Of a stretch of 64,000 bases of DNA, positions 25,201 to 38,420 are shown in pieces. The DNA is from Pampus argenteus. Its lineage: Eukaryota; Chordata; Actinopteri; Scombriformes; Stromateidae. A program made the position numbers and the translations under genes. The notes under the pieces were generated by a model. That model was not told the origin of the DNA, ran no database searches, and saw nothing but the letters and a program-made list of their open reading frames with translations. The number at the start of each line of letters is the position of its first letter. Within the stretch, counting starts at the first letter, position 1. The stretch covers positions 7,756,501 through 7,820,500 of the forward strand of contig CM072864.1 in assembly GCA_036937835.1 (NCBI GenBank), written 5' to 3'.

Positions 25201-27899
25201 ACTCTTCCAGCAAATCACATGATTGTAGACCCTACAGTCCCAGCCCTACATGAGGCTCAGATGCTGCAAGCAGATTTCAACAGCTAGTTTGTCATCAACG
25301 TGATTGGATGTAGCTAATGCATGGCAGAGTGCATGAGGTTGTAAGTAGACGCCGTGGATTCCTAGGTGTGAAATTTAGAAATAGAACCACAACGCCTGAT
25401 GGATGGATGTGTGTATCTGTGTGTGTGTGTGTGTGTTTGTGAGAGAGAGAGAAATTGACGTGATGTTTTTTGCCATTTATGTCAACATCAGTATAAGTTG
25501 ATGAACCATTGTGTATAAAATGTAGATCTTTGGAAGTTAATTAACCGCAATTAACTCTAAATCTTGTGGAGTATCGTCGTTGATTTATGAAGCTTTTTTT
25601 TGTTGTTGTATTTGAATAAACAGTGATGTATCTGTATATGTACATGTAACAGATTAACAGACAGCTGTTGGTTTATTTTCTCAGAAGATAACCTTGAAAC
25701 ACATTGGTAAACAGAATGCTGTTTTTATGACGGTGGCTTACCAGAACTGACTGATTTAATGTGCTGCAATTATAAAAAAAACAAACAAAAAAAACATTGA
25801 ATGTGTTATTGAATTGTAAACAAACAACTCTGAACAAGCACAATAAACCACGACATGGCATTACAACCTCTGTACGTCAGTATTAGTTACGTAAAGTCAC
25901 ATTATGTCTTGTTTTTATTCCGTCTGTGATTTAAACAGTGATGAATTTCAGGTTTCAGGTTTCACACTTGTGATTTATTTATTTATTCTTTCAGCACGTG
26001 TTGTTTTTATGTACTTATATGTATTAGTTCCGTTGATTAATGACAGTTGCATGTTTTTTTAGGACAGATTTTTTTCCAGGGATACAACTGCAGCACCCTC
26101 ACACTCAGCCCAGGGCCTCAACACCAGTTGACCCCTTTGCTCTTTCTATCTGTTGGTCTGTCTGTCTGTCTTCTCGGAGGAATGCAACATTACTAGAAGA
26201 AGGAGAAGGAGGAAAGACGCACAAGAAAACAGGCAAAGAAAATGAATTTCAAGTTGATTTAGTAAACAGTGGCATCAGCGTTAAACCACATGACATTTTC
26301 CAGCTGTGCGGTCCATACTTATTTTGTATATATTTTTACACGGATCTGTCAGTGCTGCCTTAAAATGTCCGACACCAGGAATGCAAACAGCGGGGCCATT
26401 CTTGCTTATGTCTTGCATTGTGGCCACTGTGGGCACTGGCTGAGCTTGTGGTGTAATAGGCCCACATGTGTTTGGAATGGATAGACACATCTCGAATGTG
26501 TAGTTTTTCCTTTATTAACAGGTTTTTGGGTGTTTTTTTCCCCCCTTTCTTTCTTGTTTTCTTCAGCTACGCGGTCTCATGTATGTATGAAGTTAACTGT
26601 ATCATTCACATGTGTGTTTTATGTGCTAAAAAAAAACAACGATATATGCTGTCATTGAATTTCACATCACAGTTGCTTCCTGCGTGCTGCAGCGAGAGGA
26701 TCACTGTGATTTACTAAGAGGTTTTTAGGGCTAAGGAGGCATTGCAGAACCTCCATGCTGTAAATATCTGGGGGCCACGTTGCCTAACATGATGTCAAAC
26801 CCACTTCTGTTTATTTGAACGAGGTATAACAAATGTGTTTTAGTTGCAGCTGCTGCTGAAAACCACCATAAAAATGATTCTAAAATACTCAGGATTTGTT
26901 TGCAGCTGAGTGCAACTTATTTTGATTAAAAACAAAAGTAGCAGCAACTTTTTTTTTTTTTTTTAATGAATCACTTGATTTAGACCTGAATAATATTACT
27001 TGTTGTCTAAACAGAGCTAATTTAATATTATGATTATGTTTCACAACCACTCCCCAGCAACCAGTCTTATGCTAAGCATGGGCGTGTTGTTGTGCAAATG
27101 TTTGTCATAAGGTAAGATCAAAATCCCCCAGCTGTTTTTCAAGTAAAATAGTTCCTTTTTTTGTTTTTCTTTTTTACTGTTATGTCACTAAAGGGAAGCA
27201 GAAGCCAGAGAGAAAGTGAAAGAAGCCTGGGTCACTGGTTTCACTCTGCCCTCTGTTACCTCTACACATAAGTACTGATGTACTAGTGGATGCTCTTTGA
27301 GTCTTTCAGATGAAGAAAAACTGGAGTACATGCAGTAACATGTAGGTATAGTTTAACTATATATCATTTCAATTGTGGTATTTAAATTGCTATTATCTAC
27401 AAGACATAACTCATACTTTCTTCAGTATTATAGAAATGCCTAATGTTTAATATTTGGATCTGTTCTCTGTTTATAAATATTAGCCTACTGAACGGATAAT
27501 TGATTACATGTCAACTGTTTTTGGTTTGCATGATCAGAAGATGGGTGTAAACATGGCGATACGCTAAGAACCGCGAATTTTAGGGTTATTGCACAGTAAA
27601 ATGTGCGTGTATGGCATAAATGGCAACTTCTGGGTAATAATCCAAGCAGTAAACATCACCGGGTGCTGATAATATACCTATGTATGGGGGGATTAATTAC
27701 ATAATATGGGTAATAGTTAATTGTTTATTAAAAACAAGATAAAGACATGCAGGTGACAAATAAACGTGTTAAGAGATAGCTTTGCGTACAATATAAGATA
27801 AAAAATATACACCGCCTGTCTTCATTTATATGTTAATTTATCCAGGTTAATGTTTATTTATTTTTTTCGGTAAATAATTTACAAACAACGTGATCTCGT

Positions 27900-28634
27900 T
27901 TGTAAAAAGCAGCGCTGGAATGTGTTCGGTGCGGCGCGTGCAGGACGGGGAGGAATGCTTTGGCCACGCCCCCCCTTCGACCCGTCCAATCCGCGCGCGG
28001 AGACCGTTTCAAGGCGCCCGCGGAGTCCTAACCGTAGAAAAACAAATCCTCGGATGACAACTAAACTAACATTTAACGCTAAACTTCGCACGGGAATCCA
28101 TTTTTTTGTTTCGGAACTGATTCTAGCGATCGATTTTTGGCGTTTTTCGTCGCTCTTCGAAGCATTTCGGGCGATGTTGTTTATCTGTAGTAAGGGGCGA
28201 CTTGAAACCGCCATCCCTTGCCCCATTTCCTCGGTTGTTTTCCTTCTCTCGCCTGGATTCTCCATGTTGTTGGTGCAAAAGTGAGGACTTCGCATCGACG
28301 GGTGAGGGGGCTGCTCGGCGATATTACCACTAATAGTAGCGGTAAACCCGAGACGACGGAGCTCACCGAGTCTCAAATAGCCTCCAAAAAAACATATCCA
28401 AGTGCCTTGCCCCCTCCCCAGGCGGACCTCCGAGAGAAGAAGAAGAAGAAGAAGCGGAGAATAAAGAAACCCAGGAACAAGATAAACCCCACTCTCACCG
28501 AGGATTGTTGCTGAGGCGGATGACAAGTTACCTCGGTGAATAATTGAGTCGACTTGTCCATAAAACCCAATGAGGGATGCCCATCAGTGCTCGGGGACAG
28601 GATTTGAGGATTTTGAGGGCTCCGTGATTGTCAG
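27900..28634 (+). promoter_or_regulatory. CpG-rich ctdsp2 promoter and 5' leader
   Basis: Sharp rise in GC and CpG relative to the surroundings. It contains a CCACGCCC GC/KLF box (27963-27970) and a CCAAT box (27986-27990), followed by a GC-rich leader up to the ATG at 28635. The transcription start was not located. The leader carries upstream ATGs at 28570 (overlaps the ctdsp2 start out of frame) and 28577 (16-codon frame ending at 28627). Confidence 0.7.
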
Positions 28635-31600
28635 ATGGAAAGTTCTGTTATCACCCAAGTGCAGAAAGAAGACGTTCAAGTGTCACCGAAAGCAGGTGAG
28701 GTGGGCCTGTGTTGTCTGTGTGTGTGTGTGTTATTGGGGCGCGACTAACATCTGCTTCGAGTGGCTCGCTATTATTTGATATATTTATTTATTTATTTAT
28801 TTATTCATGATCAGAAAGCCTGTAGTGCGCCTATTTGACAGTTGAGCGCTGCGGACGCTGGTTGAGCGCGGTCGGTCTGAAGCGCATTGCCCCCTCCCTC
28901 CCTTTTTTTTAACATTTACCAAACAGATCTGCAATATTCACCCATAAATCCATAATAAATACAAAACCAACAGAGTCTGAAACTATCATAATGTGCTTCT
29001 TTACTTGTGATCTCACCATTTTTTGCGCATCAGCTGTAAACATGAGTTGTTTTTTTTTCCAGTGATCACCTGCATATCAAACATTAAAAGCAATGTTGGA
29101 TTGAATGACATCTAGCGCTAATTTTAATATCATTTTATTGCCTACTCGATGGCTATGTTATTCTCATGCTGTTGAATAAGAGCTCAAGTTTAAGTTCACA
29201 GTCTCCATTACGCACTGGGTTTGCCATCCACAGCTTAGCTATTGTTGATCCTGTTTTTGTCTCTCTCCCTCTCTCTCTCTCTCTCTCTCGCTCTCTTTTT
29301 TTTTTTTTTGCAGTGGGTGCTCTCATTGTTCAAATCTCTGCCGCTTCTCAACATGTGGTGTTATGATTATCACTTAGCTCTCCTCAGTGGTGTGTAGCTG
29401 GTGATCATGGCCAGCTTTCCAAACCAAGCTGCTGTGTATTTATGTCTATCAGGTTCCAGCTTGTTTGGCACCATCCCATATCCTACTACTACCAGGTACA
29501 GCATGAGGAGCTGGCAGCTCTGTAGTACAATATAACCTACGCTCTTTTCTTCATTTATAAACTACGCTTTGGTGTTTTGTTCCCATTTAGGAGGGGCTGG
29601 TGATCACAGTAGCATCGAGGGAAAACTGCTGCACTGTTTTCACGTTTGTTTGTTTGTTTGTTTGTCTTTATTTTTTTGTTTAATAGTGAACAAAAAAACA
29701 ACAACAGGGTCCTTCTGTAAACCAGGAAACATTATGGTCTGGTAGGTAAAGAGGAGCAGAGTGTCTGTGGATTATCAGAGGGGGGGCTGTATAGAAATAC
29801 CAGGTGCTGCTGTATTGACAGCGGAATGCACAAACACACCCCTCTGCACACGCCCATTGTAGCTCCGTTTCAAAGATTTCGTTGTTTGCACACTTTCATT
29901 GGGCTTGAAAAGGGTCTTTGCTCATTGATTCTGGCTCAGGTCTCGGTTATTAATGTCGTGCATGTTGTGTTATTGCAGGTTCAAGTGATATATGGACATC
30001 ACTAATCCTGCAGGATTAATCTTCTGTTATCTTTCTACTGTTTTACATGCAGGGAGGGTGGGGGGGTGGTATAATGTATGCGTTATGTCATACATGGCCA
30101 ATACTGTCTTCCTGTGGGAAATCAATAGACTTGACTGTCAATCAGGATCCACATCCATAGTTTACAAATCACATGGATTGAATTGAAAGGCTGTTTTGAT
30201 ATCCTAATGAAAGGCTTCTGTAGGATTACCTAATGAAGATCCTTTGTCTCTTAAACATGGAGTTGCGTAACACTGGTGTGTCTGCATTATATCTTCAGAG
30301 CACTGAAAGCCAATGTGGACACTGTAGTTTACAAGAGCACAATGTGTGTGTATGTGTGTGTTAGCTTGCACACGTTTTGACCTATTTCTCAACTCCTTCC
30401 TCTTTCTAGTTCGGACTGAGTTTGTTTGAGTCACAATGATGCCGTATTGATGGGTATAAATTCTGCGTCTGTTTGCAAGTCTTCACATGAAACACACTAG
30501 AGAGGACTTGCATAGCTGAGCCCCATCAAGAATGTTTTTCTCCCTTTCCTCCACCACGGCGCGAGTCTCGTATGGGGCTGGGACTCCCTTCGTTACAGTG
30601 GCTGATCAAAGGCCTGCACTGAGCACTGAGGTGTGACTGCATGTCCGACTCACTGGCTGACTGTGCTGACTGTCAGGCTCCTTCTGGCCGCCGTCAGACT
30701 TGCCAGGCAGCCCTCAAAGGTTTTGGAGTGTAAAATGGTTGGAATGTTTTCTGTCTGTGTTTTCTGGTGAAGGTACTGCTGAAAAGTGTGGGTTTTTCCC
30801 GCCCTCCGTGATTATATAACATGTACCAGCCATTTCCAGCAGCAGCAACAGCAGCAGAGGCAGACGCATTAAAAACAGATTTCATGTGCAGGCTGTGACA
30901 TCCGCGTGTGGACAGATGGATGGTGCCTTTATGAAAAGGGGGAAGCTCGTTTTATATGTTACAAGCAGCTCACACCTAATTATGTGGAATTTCCTTTATG
31001 AAATAAAATAAAATATTTTTTTTATTTTATTGTTTTTTTTTCTGTTGTTTGGTGCGTGGAACGAAATGATTAAAATTACATGTATAACTGACATGAGTTG
31101 TGGTATATAAGTCATGCAGCTTTTACTTTTCTCATGACAGTCTCTCTTTCTCTGTGCTCAACAGGCCAGGTGAGCCGGTCTGCTCTGAAACAGCCTCGGA
31201 GTTGTAACATCTTCAAAGCGCTCTTCTGTTGCCTCCAAGCTCAGGATGGCCCTAAACCACCTTCACCACTACCACCACCTTCCCAGCAGGCCTTGCTGGA
31301 GTCACAGGAAAATGGGACGGTTGTCAAGGTAACAGCAATATTTTCAACGCAAGCGAAAAACAATTTGAATATCTGAGTTTAATTCTACCTTTTAATTTAA
31401 GATTTCACTTCCTTGTTGCACGTACGCATGCCACATAATAGGCAACGTTTGAGTAGTTTAACCAGCTGCAGGAATAAACTCAACATGTAGTCGTAAAAAA
31501 AAATTTTTTTTTTTTTTTTTACAACTGCACACTAAAACCACTATTACACCTGCTCTGAACATCTTGAAAGCTAACCGCAACTGTCTGCGGATATGGAATC

Positions 31601-34600
31601 ACTTTGATGTTCACGCTCGATCCTGCAAGGAAGATAAACAAAACGGCAGAGCGACTATCAGTCCTTTAAACAGACGGTGAGCGCGGGCAGAGAATGGTGT
31701 ATTGTGTGCCTCGTAATTGCTGAGGTAGGAGAAAAAAAAAATAAAGCCTCGAGCGTTTGCTGCACACAGCCGGCCACGCTGGTGAACACTGTCAGCCTGA
31801 TTAGAGCTTCAGTATCATGTAAGGGGCTTTTTAATGAGATGCCATGTTTGTTCACATTGAGGTGTGTCCTCCAGCATCAGCAGCAAACAGGAAGCAGCAT
31901 CTGTAGCGCCCGGTTATTGTCTGACAGACTCCCACTGAAATGAAAGCGAATTAAACATTGGCACCGGTGGGGTTATGTTGCATCATTCTCATTGTTTAGT
32001 TGGTGAAAGAAGACTGTTGTTGCTCATGGGTCATATTTTTATCTTAATTTGCCTTTCTCAATGGATAACCTACTTATGTTATGTAATACATTAATAATTC
32101 GTTTCCATTTGAATGTGGTCATAAAGCCTAAAATTAATTTTAAAAATTCAAATATCAATATATCACAATATTTCTGACCCTTGCCATTGTGACAATATAG
32201 TAATGATGACTATTGGTACTTTCACAAAATTTTTATACAATGACATTTTGGGTAAATAATCATCAGTAATGTGGATATAATGACAGCTAAAAGAGTCTGG
32301 TAAGTTCAGAAAATGGCATCACCTTACTCTACTGCAGCCTTTAAAACCAGGAAACACTTCTCTCAGATATTACGATATCCAAAATCTAATGCGATATCTA
32401 GCCTCATATCAAAATGTTGACACATGCTAATATGCTCTCCCTGCAGAGTTTTGACGAGTCGAGACCAGTTTTTTTGTATAATAAAAGACAGAAAATAATT
32501 AAGTTTTTTTTTTCAGCCATCCACACATATGAACATCTCTAAAACTGAGTCTTAGCTAATTTCCCGGTGGTAAAATCAAGTGGCCAAGCATTGGTTTTAA
32601 TATGAATAACTCTACTTTGGGGACTAGCACAGATGAGACAAATGATATAGGTGTGTTACAATACCGTTAACAGTCGTGTGTTTGTCTCCTCAGCTGTCTG
32701 AACCCAGCCTCCTGCCTGAGGTGAATGCCCAGGACCAGGGGAAGATATGCGTGGTCATAGACTTGGATGAGACCCTTGTGCATAGCTCATTCAAGGTATT
32801 AAAGAACCATTTACTCAATCACCAAACGACCTTATCTTTGTTTATATGGACACCAAAATTTTTCTAATTTCAATGTCTTTAGATAGTAGTTTGAGGAGGC
32901 AACATGGGTGTATTGAGCAAGTTCTTCTAATTCACTAGAATTACTTCCTTTTACACAGAAGCATCACGTGTGTGGAGAACATCAAGTGAATTATACTCTG
33001 TTTGTGTAGGCTATGCATCCACTGTTATTTATGGCATCATCGTGGAGTCTGGTATTAAGTTGTTATGTAATGCCATGTGAATGTACATGGCGCGGCTCAT
33101 GTGAACGAGCGAGCACACCAACCATCTCCCTCTGTGTTCTCCCTCCAGCCTATTAGTAATGCAGACTTCATCGTGCCTGTGGAGATAGAGGGGACCACAC
33201 ACCAGGTAAACTACTGTGTGAATGTGTTTGCTGAGGGGGAGGAGGGAGGGGGGTGTTTGTGTATGTATGTTGATGTGTTTGCAGCGGTTGCTGAGCTGAA
33301 AATGGATGGGTCTTGTAAGTGATCAGCCAGATTTGCTGTTATTAACGGGAGCGCGGAGCCCTCTACTGGCCAGATGTCGAACAAGGAATCACAAGAGGAA
33401 GCGGATGCATCAGCAAGAAAATGAGTCATTTCAGAGCAGTTCATCTAAGATTTTATAAATAAGTGATGCCGTATATATTAATGCCTCTGTGAAGAAGATG
33501 GAAACAAGCTTTAACTACTGGACCGTCTGTTCAACTTGGGCATAGAGCTTCTCACTTGTTCAACATGTGGAAATGTGTTTAACTCAGAAATGTGATTCCT
33601 TGGGACCCTGAGTGCTGGTAAGGAATCCTGTGTGGGCCTCTGCCTGGTTCAAGTAATCCAGGATAGGCTCGTTAACACCGGCACGGCCTATTCTTGATTA
33701 CTTGTTTCAGGAACTGGCCATTAGCAGCTAACAGATGGAAAGAAGAAGTTGACGGTACAAATTTAAAGAGATTTATAAATAGTTAAATAATCCTGGAGGT
33801 TGAACTGTTTACTGTGGCTGCAACTTTTTTTTCTTTCTTCATTATTTTTTTGTTTTTATTTAACCTTTATGTAACTAGGAGGTCTCTTGAGATCATTTCT
33901 TTCACTTGAGAAAGATAAGAAGCTGACAAATTAAAACATTTACATTCCTCATGAAACTTGAATGTGATGCTTGATTGTCTGATATGAGGAAACTGTTTCC
34001 AGATGATTTTGATCTTGTATATTTTGCATAATGCACCCTGTAGTGATGCTGAAGATTTATCCATCCAGGTGATTTGGTCTGATAGATAGATAGAAACAGT
34101 AAGTTTACCATGGATGGATTTAAAAATAAAAAGGTACATGTGTTGATGTTCAATATAAAACGCAGAGATGAATGATAGACTGTGGGTTAGATGCATCTGC
34201 AGGGTGTCACTAATCATCTAAAAACGGTTAGAAATAAGGACAGAAAGCATTAATTGTTCAGTACACCCTTCACAGTTTCCCATAGTAGATGATGATTCGT
34301 TCACCGACACCTAAAACCAGCAAATTTTCACATTTGAGAAGCTGGAACCAAAGAATTTGTCCTTGAAACGATTTAAACTATTATAAATAGTTGGTTGTCT
34401 GTTTGTTTTACAGGTGTATGTGCTGAAGAGGCCGTACGTGGATGAGTTCCTGCAGAGAATGGGAGAGCTGTTTGAATGTGTGCTGTTTACAGCCAGTCTC
34501 GCAAAGGTACTTTTACTGAAATCGATGTTTATATTATATTCAGCACCAAATGTCTTGCTTGATGCGTGTCTCATCTGTCAGATGTTGCTCTGTTTTCTCT

Positions 34601-35233
34601 TGCTTTTTTTTATTTTTTTTATAGACAACCTCTTCCCTTTTTTAATTGAAGCACATAGTTTGTTTCTTTTTGGGTGTTGTCACGTGCAGTTTCTTAGCCG
34701 TTTTGTAGAACATGCTTCATTAGCGTGCACGTCCCTGCGTGTCCCTCACCTACTCCCTACCTGTCGTCTGGCCTCCTTCAGTATGCAGACCCAGTGACGG
34801 ACCTGCTGGATCAGTGCGGCGTATTCCGGACTCGGTTATTCCGGGAATCGTGTGTATTCCACCAGGGCTGCTATGTTAAAGATTTGAGTCGTCTGGGCAG
34901 AGACCTTCACAAAACCCTCATCCTGGATAATTCTCCTGCCTCCTACATCTTTCACCCTAATAATGCTGTGAGTTTTGATCTGTTCCTGTCAGCTTTGATG
35001 TTTGGTTCAGAACAACTGCTGGTGCTGTTTATATGTGAATTGTTGTTAAATCTGTGGCGCATTAAAGGCCAGCAGGTTGTGAGTGACTATTTGTTTGTTT
35101 TCCTCAGGTTCCTGTGCTGTCATGGTTCGATGATGTAGATGATGCTGAGCTGCTCAACCTTCTGCCTGTGTTTGAAGAACTCAGTCAAGCTGACGATGTT
35201 TACACCCGGCTGGACGAGCTTCGCGGACATTAA
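28635..35233 (+). CDS. ctdsp2: CTDSP2 (SCP2), small C-terminal-domain phosphatase (7 coding exons)
   Basis: Exons: 28635-28695, 31165-31328, 32694-32795, 33149-33205, 34414-34506, 34782-34967, 35108-35233, all in phase, 262 residues (human 271). It dephosphorylates Ser5 of the RNA polymerase II CTD and supports REST silencing of neuronal genes. The catalytic motif DLDETLV starts at D98 (D98 and D100 are the nucleophile and acid pair). The downstream FCP1-homology core (VYVLKRPYVDEFL, ILDNSPASY, WFDD) is complete. An NIFKALFCC motif near residues 35-43 supplies the Cys pair used for membrane attachment in the family. PISNADFIVPVEIEGTTHQ and GCYVKDLSRLGRDL favour CTDSP2 over CTDSP1. Only the N-terminal linker (Pro-rich, exon 2) is divergent. 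Intron 4 contains mir-26a in the sense direction. Confidence 0.96.
29260..29311. repeat. (CT)n/poly-T tract in ctdsp2 intron 1
   Basis: CT-rich repeat followed by a poly-T run ending in TTTGCAG. It resembles a strong 3' splice site, but no supported exon follows. Confidence 0.85.
33634..33722 (+). ncRNA. mir26a: mir-26a precursor in ctdsp2 intron 4
   Basis: The 5p arm (33648-33669) matches vertebrate miR-26a-5p over all 22 bases as I know it, starting TTCAAGTAATCC. The 3p arm (33687-33708, CCTATTCTTGATTACTTG...) matches the human mir-26a-2 star strand. The arms pair around a 17-base loop, and flanking bases extend the stem. Its position inside ctdsp2 in sense orientation is the conserved host arrangement (human MIR26A2 in CTDSP2), so it is probably processed from the ctdsp2 primary transcript. 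Confidence 0.97.
33845..34215. repeat. Probable degenerate repeat in ctdsp2 intron 4
   Basis: TTTATTTAACCTTTATGTAA followed by AGGAGGTCTCTTGAGATC resembles the end of a teleost repeat family (AACCAGGAAGTCTCATTGAG type). A 116-codon open frame on the minus strand (33867-34217) covers it. It shows no recognised domain and is read here as repeat-derived rather than a gene. Confidence 0.4.
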
Positions 35234-35260
35234 GCTCTCAAGGGACCTGCTTGGCTCCTT

Positions 35261-35291
<31 letters not shown>

Positions 35292-36882
35292 GCTCTTCAA
35301 CTACAGTAGAACCGTATATATCGAGAATAGAGTATTCAGATACTGCTCTCCTAGTCTCTGCACAACATCATCTGTTTAGAAAATCGTATTGGCGTGGGGT
35401 TTAAGGAAATTCCAAGCCTGAAAAACACAATGTCTCTGGCTCAAGCTGAAACTATAGATCACAATCTGAGGCCTTTCCTCTGAACCTCAGTGCTGATAAT
35501 ATTGACAACCACTATTCGAAGGCACTAAGAGAAAGAGTGGGGAAACGACAACCAAAGCAGTCCCATCACAATCAATCCAGTTAGTCTGAAAATTAAAGTG
35601 GTTCTTTTGCCAAAGCAGAAGCCTGCCTGCCCTGACTTGACTTTTGGATATTGTTTTTATTATTGTGCCTTTTATGGAACAACAAAAAAACATCAGCTCT
35701 TTTTTTTTTTTTTTAAAAAAACAAAACAGATTTTATACATTTATTGATTTCTTTTTATAGGTTGTTTTCTAAGGAAATCTATTTTTAAAACAGTGATCAT
35801 GGTTCTTCTATGCAACCCAGTTCTGTAATAACATGGACAGTACCTCCGGAGTAGCCAGTCAATAATTGCATTCAGGAGATGTAAACATTAGCCTTATTTA
35901 CCTGTAAAAGAGCAGCAAAACGCAACTGTATTTTACTTATTTGTATTGTACTATAAACATAATTTCTACAAAAACACATGCAGTAATCAGATTGATATTT
36001 GATATATTGGTTTTAAGTTACGTAAACAGGGTGAAGTCTTTTCTTTGTTGGTCCGTTGAAAGCAGACACACTGGAATATGTCGGCACATAGGATGACCAT
36101 AAAAGCCACAGTTTTCAGTCTAGGTTTAATAATTAGTTTGTTACTATGTTTTTTCTTCTATTACTATGTGACAGACAACTTGCACTTGTTTTTATATTGA
36201 CAGTGCTGAAAGTAAAAAAACAAAACAAAAACAAAACTGTGCCTTTTTAAATTGGGCCAGAGAATGGTGTTCTGCCTGAACAGAGATTTGTAGGCCTACA
36301 CACTCTGATGTGTCATGCTGGGCGTGAGAAAACACTGTCAAGAGCAAGTGTAATGCCATGTGGCTGTGGTACTTGCAGTGCAACACTTGAAAATATCAAA
36401 TCTGATTTTTTTTTAACGTGTGTGTGCGTGTTTTTTCTATATTTATTGGCCAAAACCTGTATTATCCAGTACTTCTTCGATGCTTAATATACATTTTTGT
36501 ATTGTAATCCATTTGCCTACTTTGAGGCTGGCCTTCTGTTTAACCGTTTATCTGTCCCTAAATAATATAACATTTTGCTGTCAAAAGTTCATGGATAATT
36601 CAAATCAAAATCAACAAATGCATGTAAATCCAAGATTCAATCATATAAGAAAATAGTTTTTTTTTTCTTTCATTTTTTAATTTCCATTTTAAATTCATTA
36701 CAACAAATATTTTGTTGTTCGGGGTATATTTCCTGGGTAATATGGTTTTTTCTTATGATGTTTAATGTCTGATGCAATTATTGCCTGCATGTTAACTAGT
36801 AAAATACAACGATGAAAATTTACCAGTTGTGATGACCAAAAGTATTTGTTTAGACAATTTACAATTTGTCTTTGTGTATCAC

Positions 36883-36888
36883 AATAAA
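36883..36888 (+). terminator. Candidate ctdsp2 polyadenylation signal
   Basis: AATAAA about 1.65 kb after the stop codon, with another at 36964-36969. Human CTDSP2 has a long 3' UTR, so use of a still more distal site is possible. The true end is unresolved. Confidence 0.45.
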
Positions 36889-36989
36889 TCAAAAACTAAT
36901 TTTGTCAACCTGATCTGACCAAAAAAAAAAAAAAAGACAAGGTGCTACCAATTTTTATTTTAAAATAAAAATTGGTTATATTTTACTCT

Positions 36990-38400
36990 CTGTGGGCTTT
37001 TTTCTCCCCTGTGACACAATAGTTTGAAAGTACAAACCTGACCAGTTTGTTGCGTGTTCATGTCCTCTTATAGATTACTTGAAGCGTTATTTAAAAGTAG
37101 TAAATCTGTTTTCAAGATATCTGTACAAGTTGGACTCGCATCTCAGAGTTCATACGTTTTAGTAAAGTAAATTATTTGGGAGTATGTTTAACCACCTGAG
37201 TACTACTTGCACAAAGCCTTAACATATATAAACATATCTAAAGTTTGGCCACTCACAATACATTTAACACAGTGTATATCTTCACAGTGTATAGTTTTAT
37301 AGTGGAATTTAACTAGTACATTTAATTACTATGCTTAAGTACAGTTTTGATGTACTTATCTTAAGCACTTACATTTTATTCTACTTATCTATTGATTATT
37401 CTTTTTTAATAAATGTATTAGTTTGATCTATAAAATGTCAAAAATTGTAAAAAAAAAAAAAAAAAGTTCATCACTGGTTCCCAAAGCCCAAGTTGATGTT
37501 CTCCAATGTCTTATTTTATCCACAGTACTTCACAACCCAAAGATATTCAGTTTAATATCATAGAAGATTAAAGAAACCGACTCACAACGATTAATCGATT
37601 GTCAAAATAGTTACTGATTAATTGTAGCGACTAATGGATTAATTGTTGCAAATCTAATCATGATTACGGTATGTAATATAATTATTATGTTTATACTTCT
37701 GATACATTTTGTTTATTGCTAATACATCAAACAACTTTAATGTGAGACTTGTACATTGTGACATTGATACTTTTATTGATAAAAAAGTATCTGAATTCCT
37801 CTTCCACCAGTGATGGTATATGAAGAGGTACTAACTTATTAGATGCAGATGTATTTCTTTAACCAACACTAAGTCTAAATTCAATTTAAATAAAATTGAT
37901 CTTTTTTCAATGAAAACTGAGAACATTGAGCTGTTGTGTACTCATTACTAACATTTTGCATGCACCATAACTCTATTAATTCAAGTATTATCAGAAATAT
38001 ATTATCACAACCTGTTTATTGGTTATATAAGTATGCAGCATACAAAGGATTTATCAACATAGAAGAATAAAAATATAAGAAGGGTAACGTAATAATAATA
38101 ATAATAATAATAACCGTAGTTGTACTAAAATCATTTTTTTATTGACATAAAACTATATAAACGCTGCTTTGTTTGTTTATGGTTATAAAGGTGCGGTTAA
38201 GATTTACGAGTCGGCCATTTTAGATGTACCGGGGACATTACTCGGTGACACACCAGGAAGTGTTTTGTTTTTTTTTAAACTATAAATGTTTCATGACATT
38301 TGTTGTTTGTGAAGAATAAAAAAGTTGCTTTAATATACAGTAGTTATGAAATAAAGGACTTCTTAACGGTATTTTTTTTCGATGTTAACTGTTGGGAATC
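36990..38400. other. ctdsp2-tmbim6 intergenic region
   Basis: No coding exon. It holds AT-rich TACTTAAG/AGTAC-type fragments (37180-37400), an ATTAATCGATT fragment (37590-37640) and an (ATA)n run at about 38090-38113. The first few hundred bases may be distal ctdsp2 3' UTR. Confidence 0.5.
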
Positions 38401-38420
38401 GCGACTACAGTATTCTGGGC

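Larger units (their letters stand above)
24264..27900. other. slc11a2-ctdsp2 intergenic region
   Basis: No supported exon. It holds a CA microsatellite (24613-24636), a tandem GGAGGCAGAGTTATGTA pair near 24980-25014, and a GC-richer block at about 25050-25400 that includes a G-quadruplex-like tract. The rest is AT-rich. Several AATAAA hexamers occur (25615, 25842) without an assigned transcript. Confidence 0.5.

Noticed and set aside
25300..25400. Possible noncoding RNA in the GC-richer intergenic block
   Set aside because: No hairpin, known miRNA, snoRNA boxes or tRNA-like fold could be identified by eye.
27879..28526. 215-codon minus-strand open frame
   Set aside because: It lies antisense across the ctdsp2 CpG-rich promoter and leader, where stops are rare because of high GC. 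No domain or splice context supports it.
29300..29400. Possible extra ctdsp2 exon after a strong polypyrimidine-TGCAG
   Set aside because: Exons 1 and 2 already join in phase to give the expected N-terminus, and no donor with a matching frame follows.
33867..34217. 116-codon minus-strand frame in ctdsp2 intron 4
   Set aside because: It coincides with a repeat-like segment and has no recognisable domain or codon structure.
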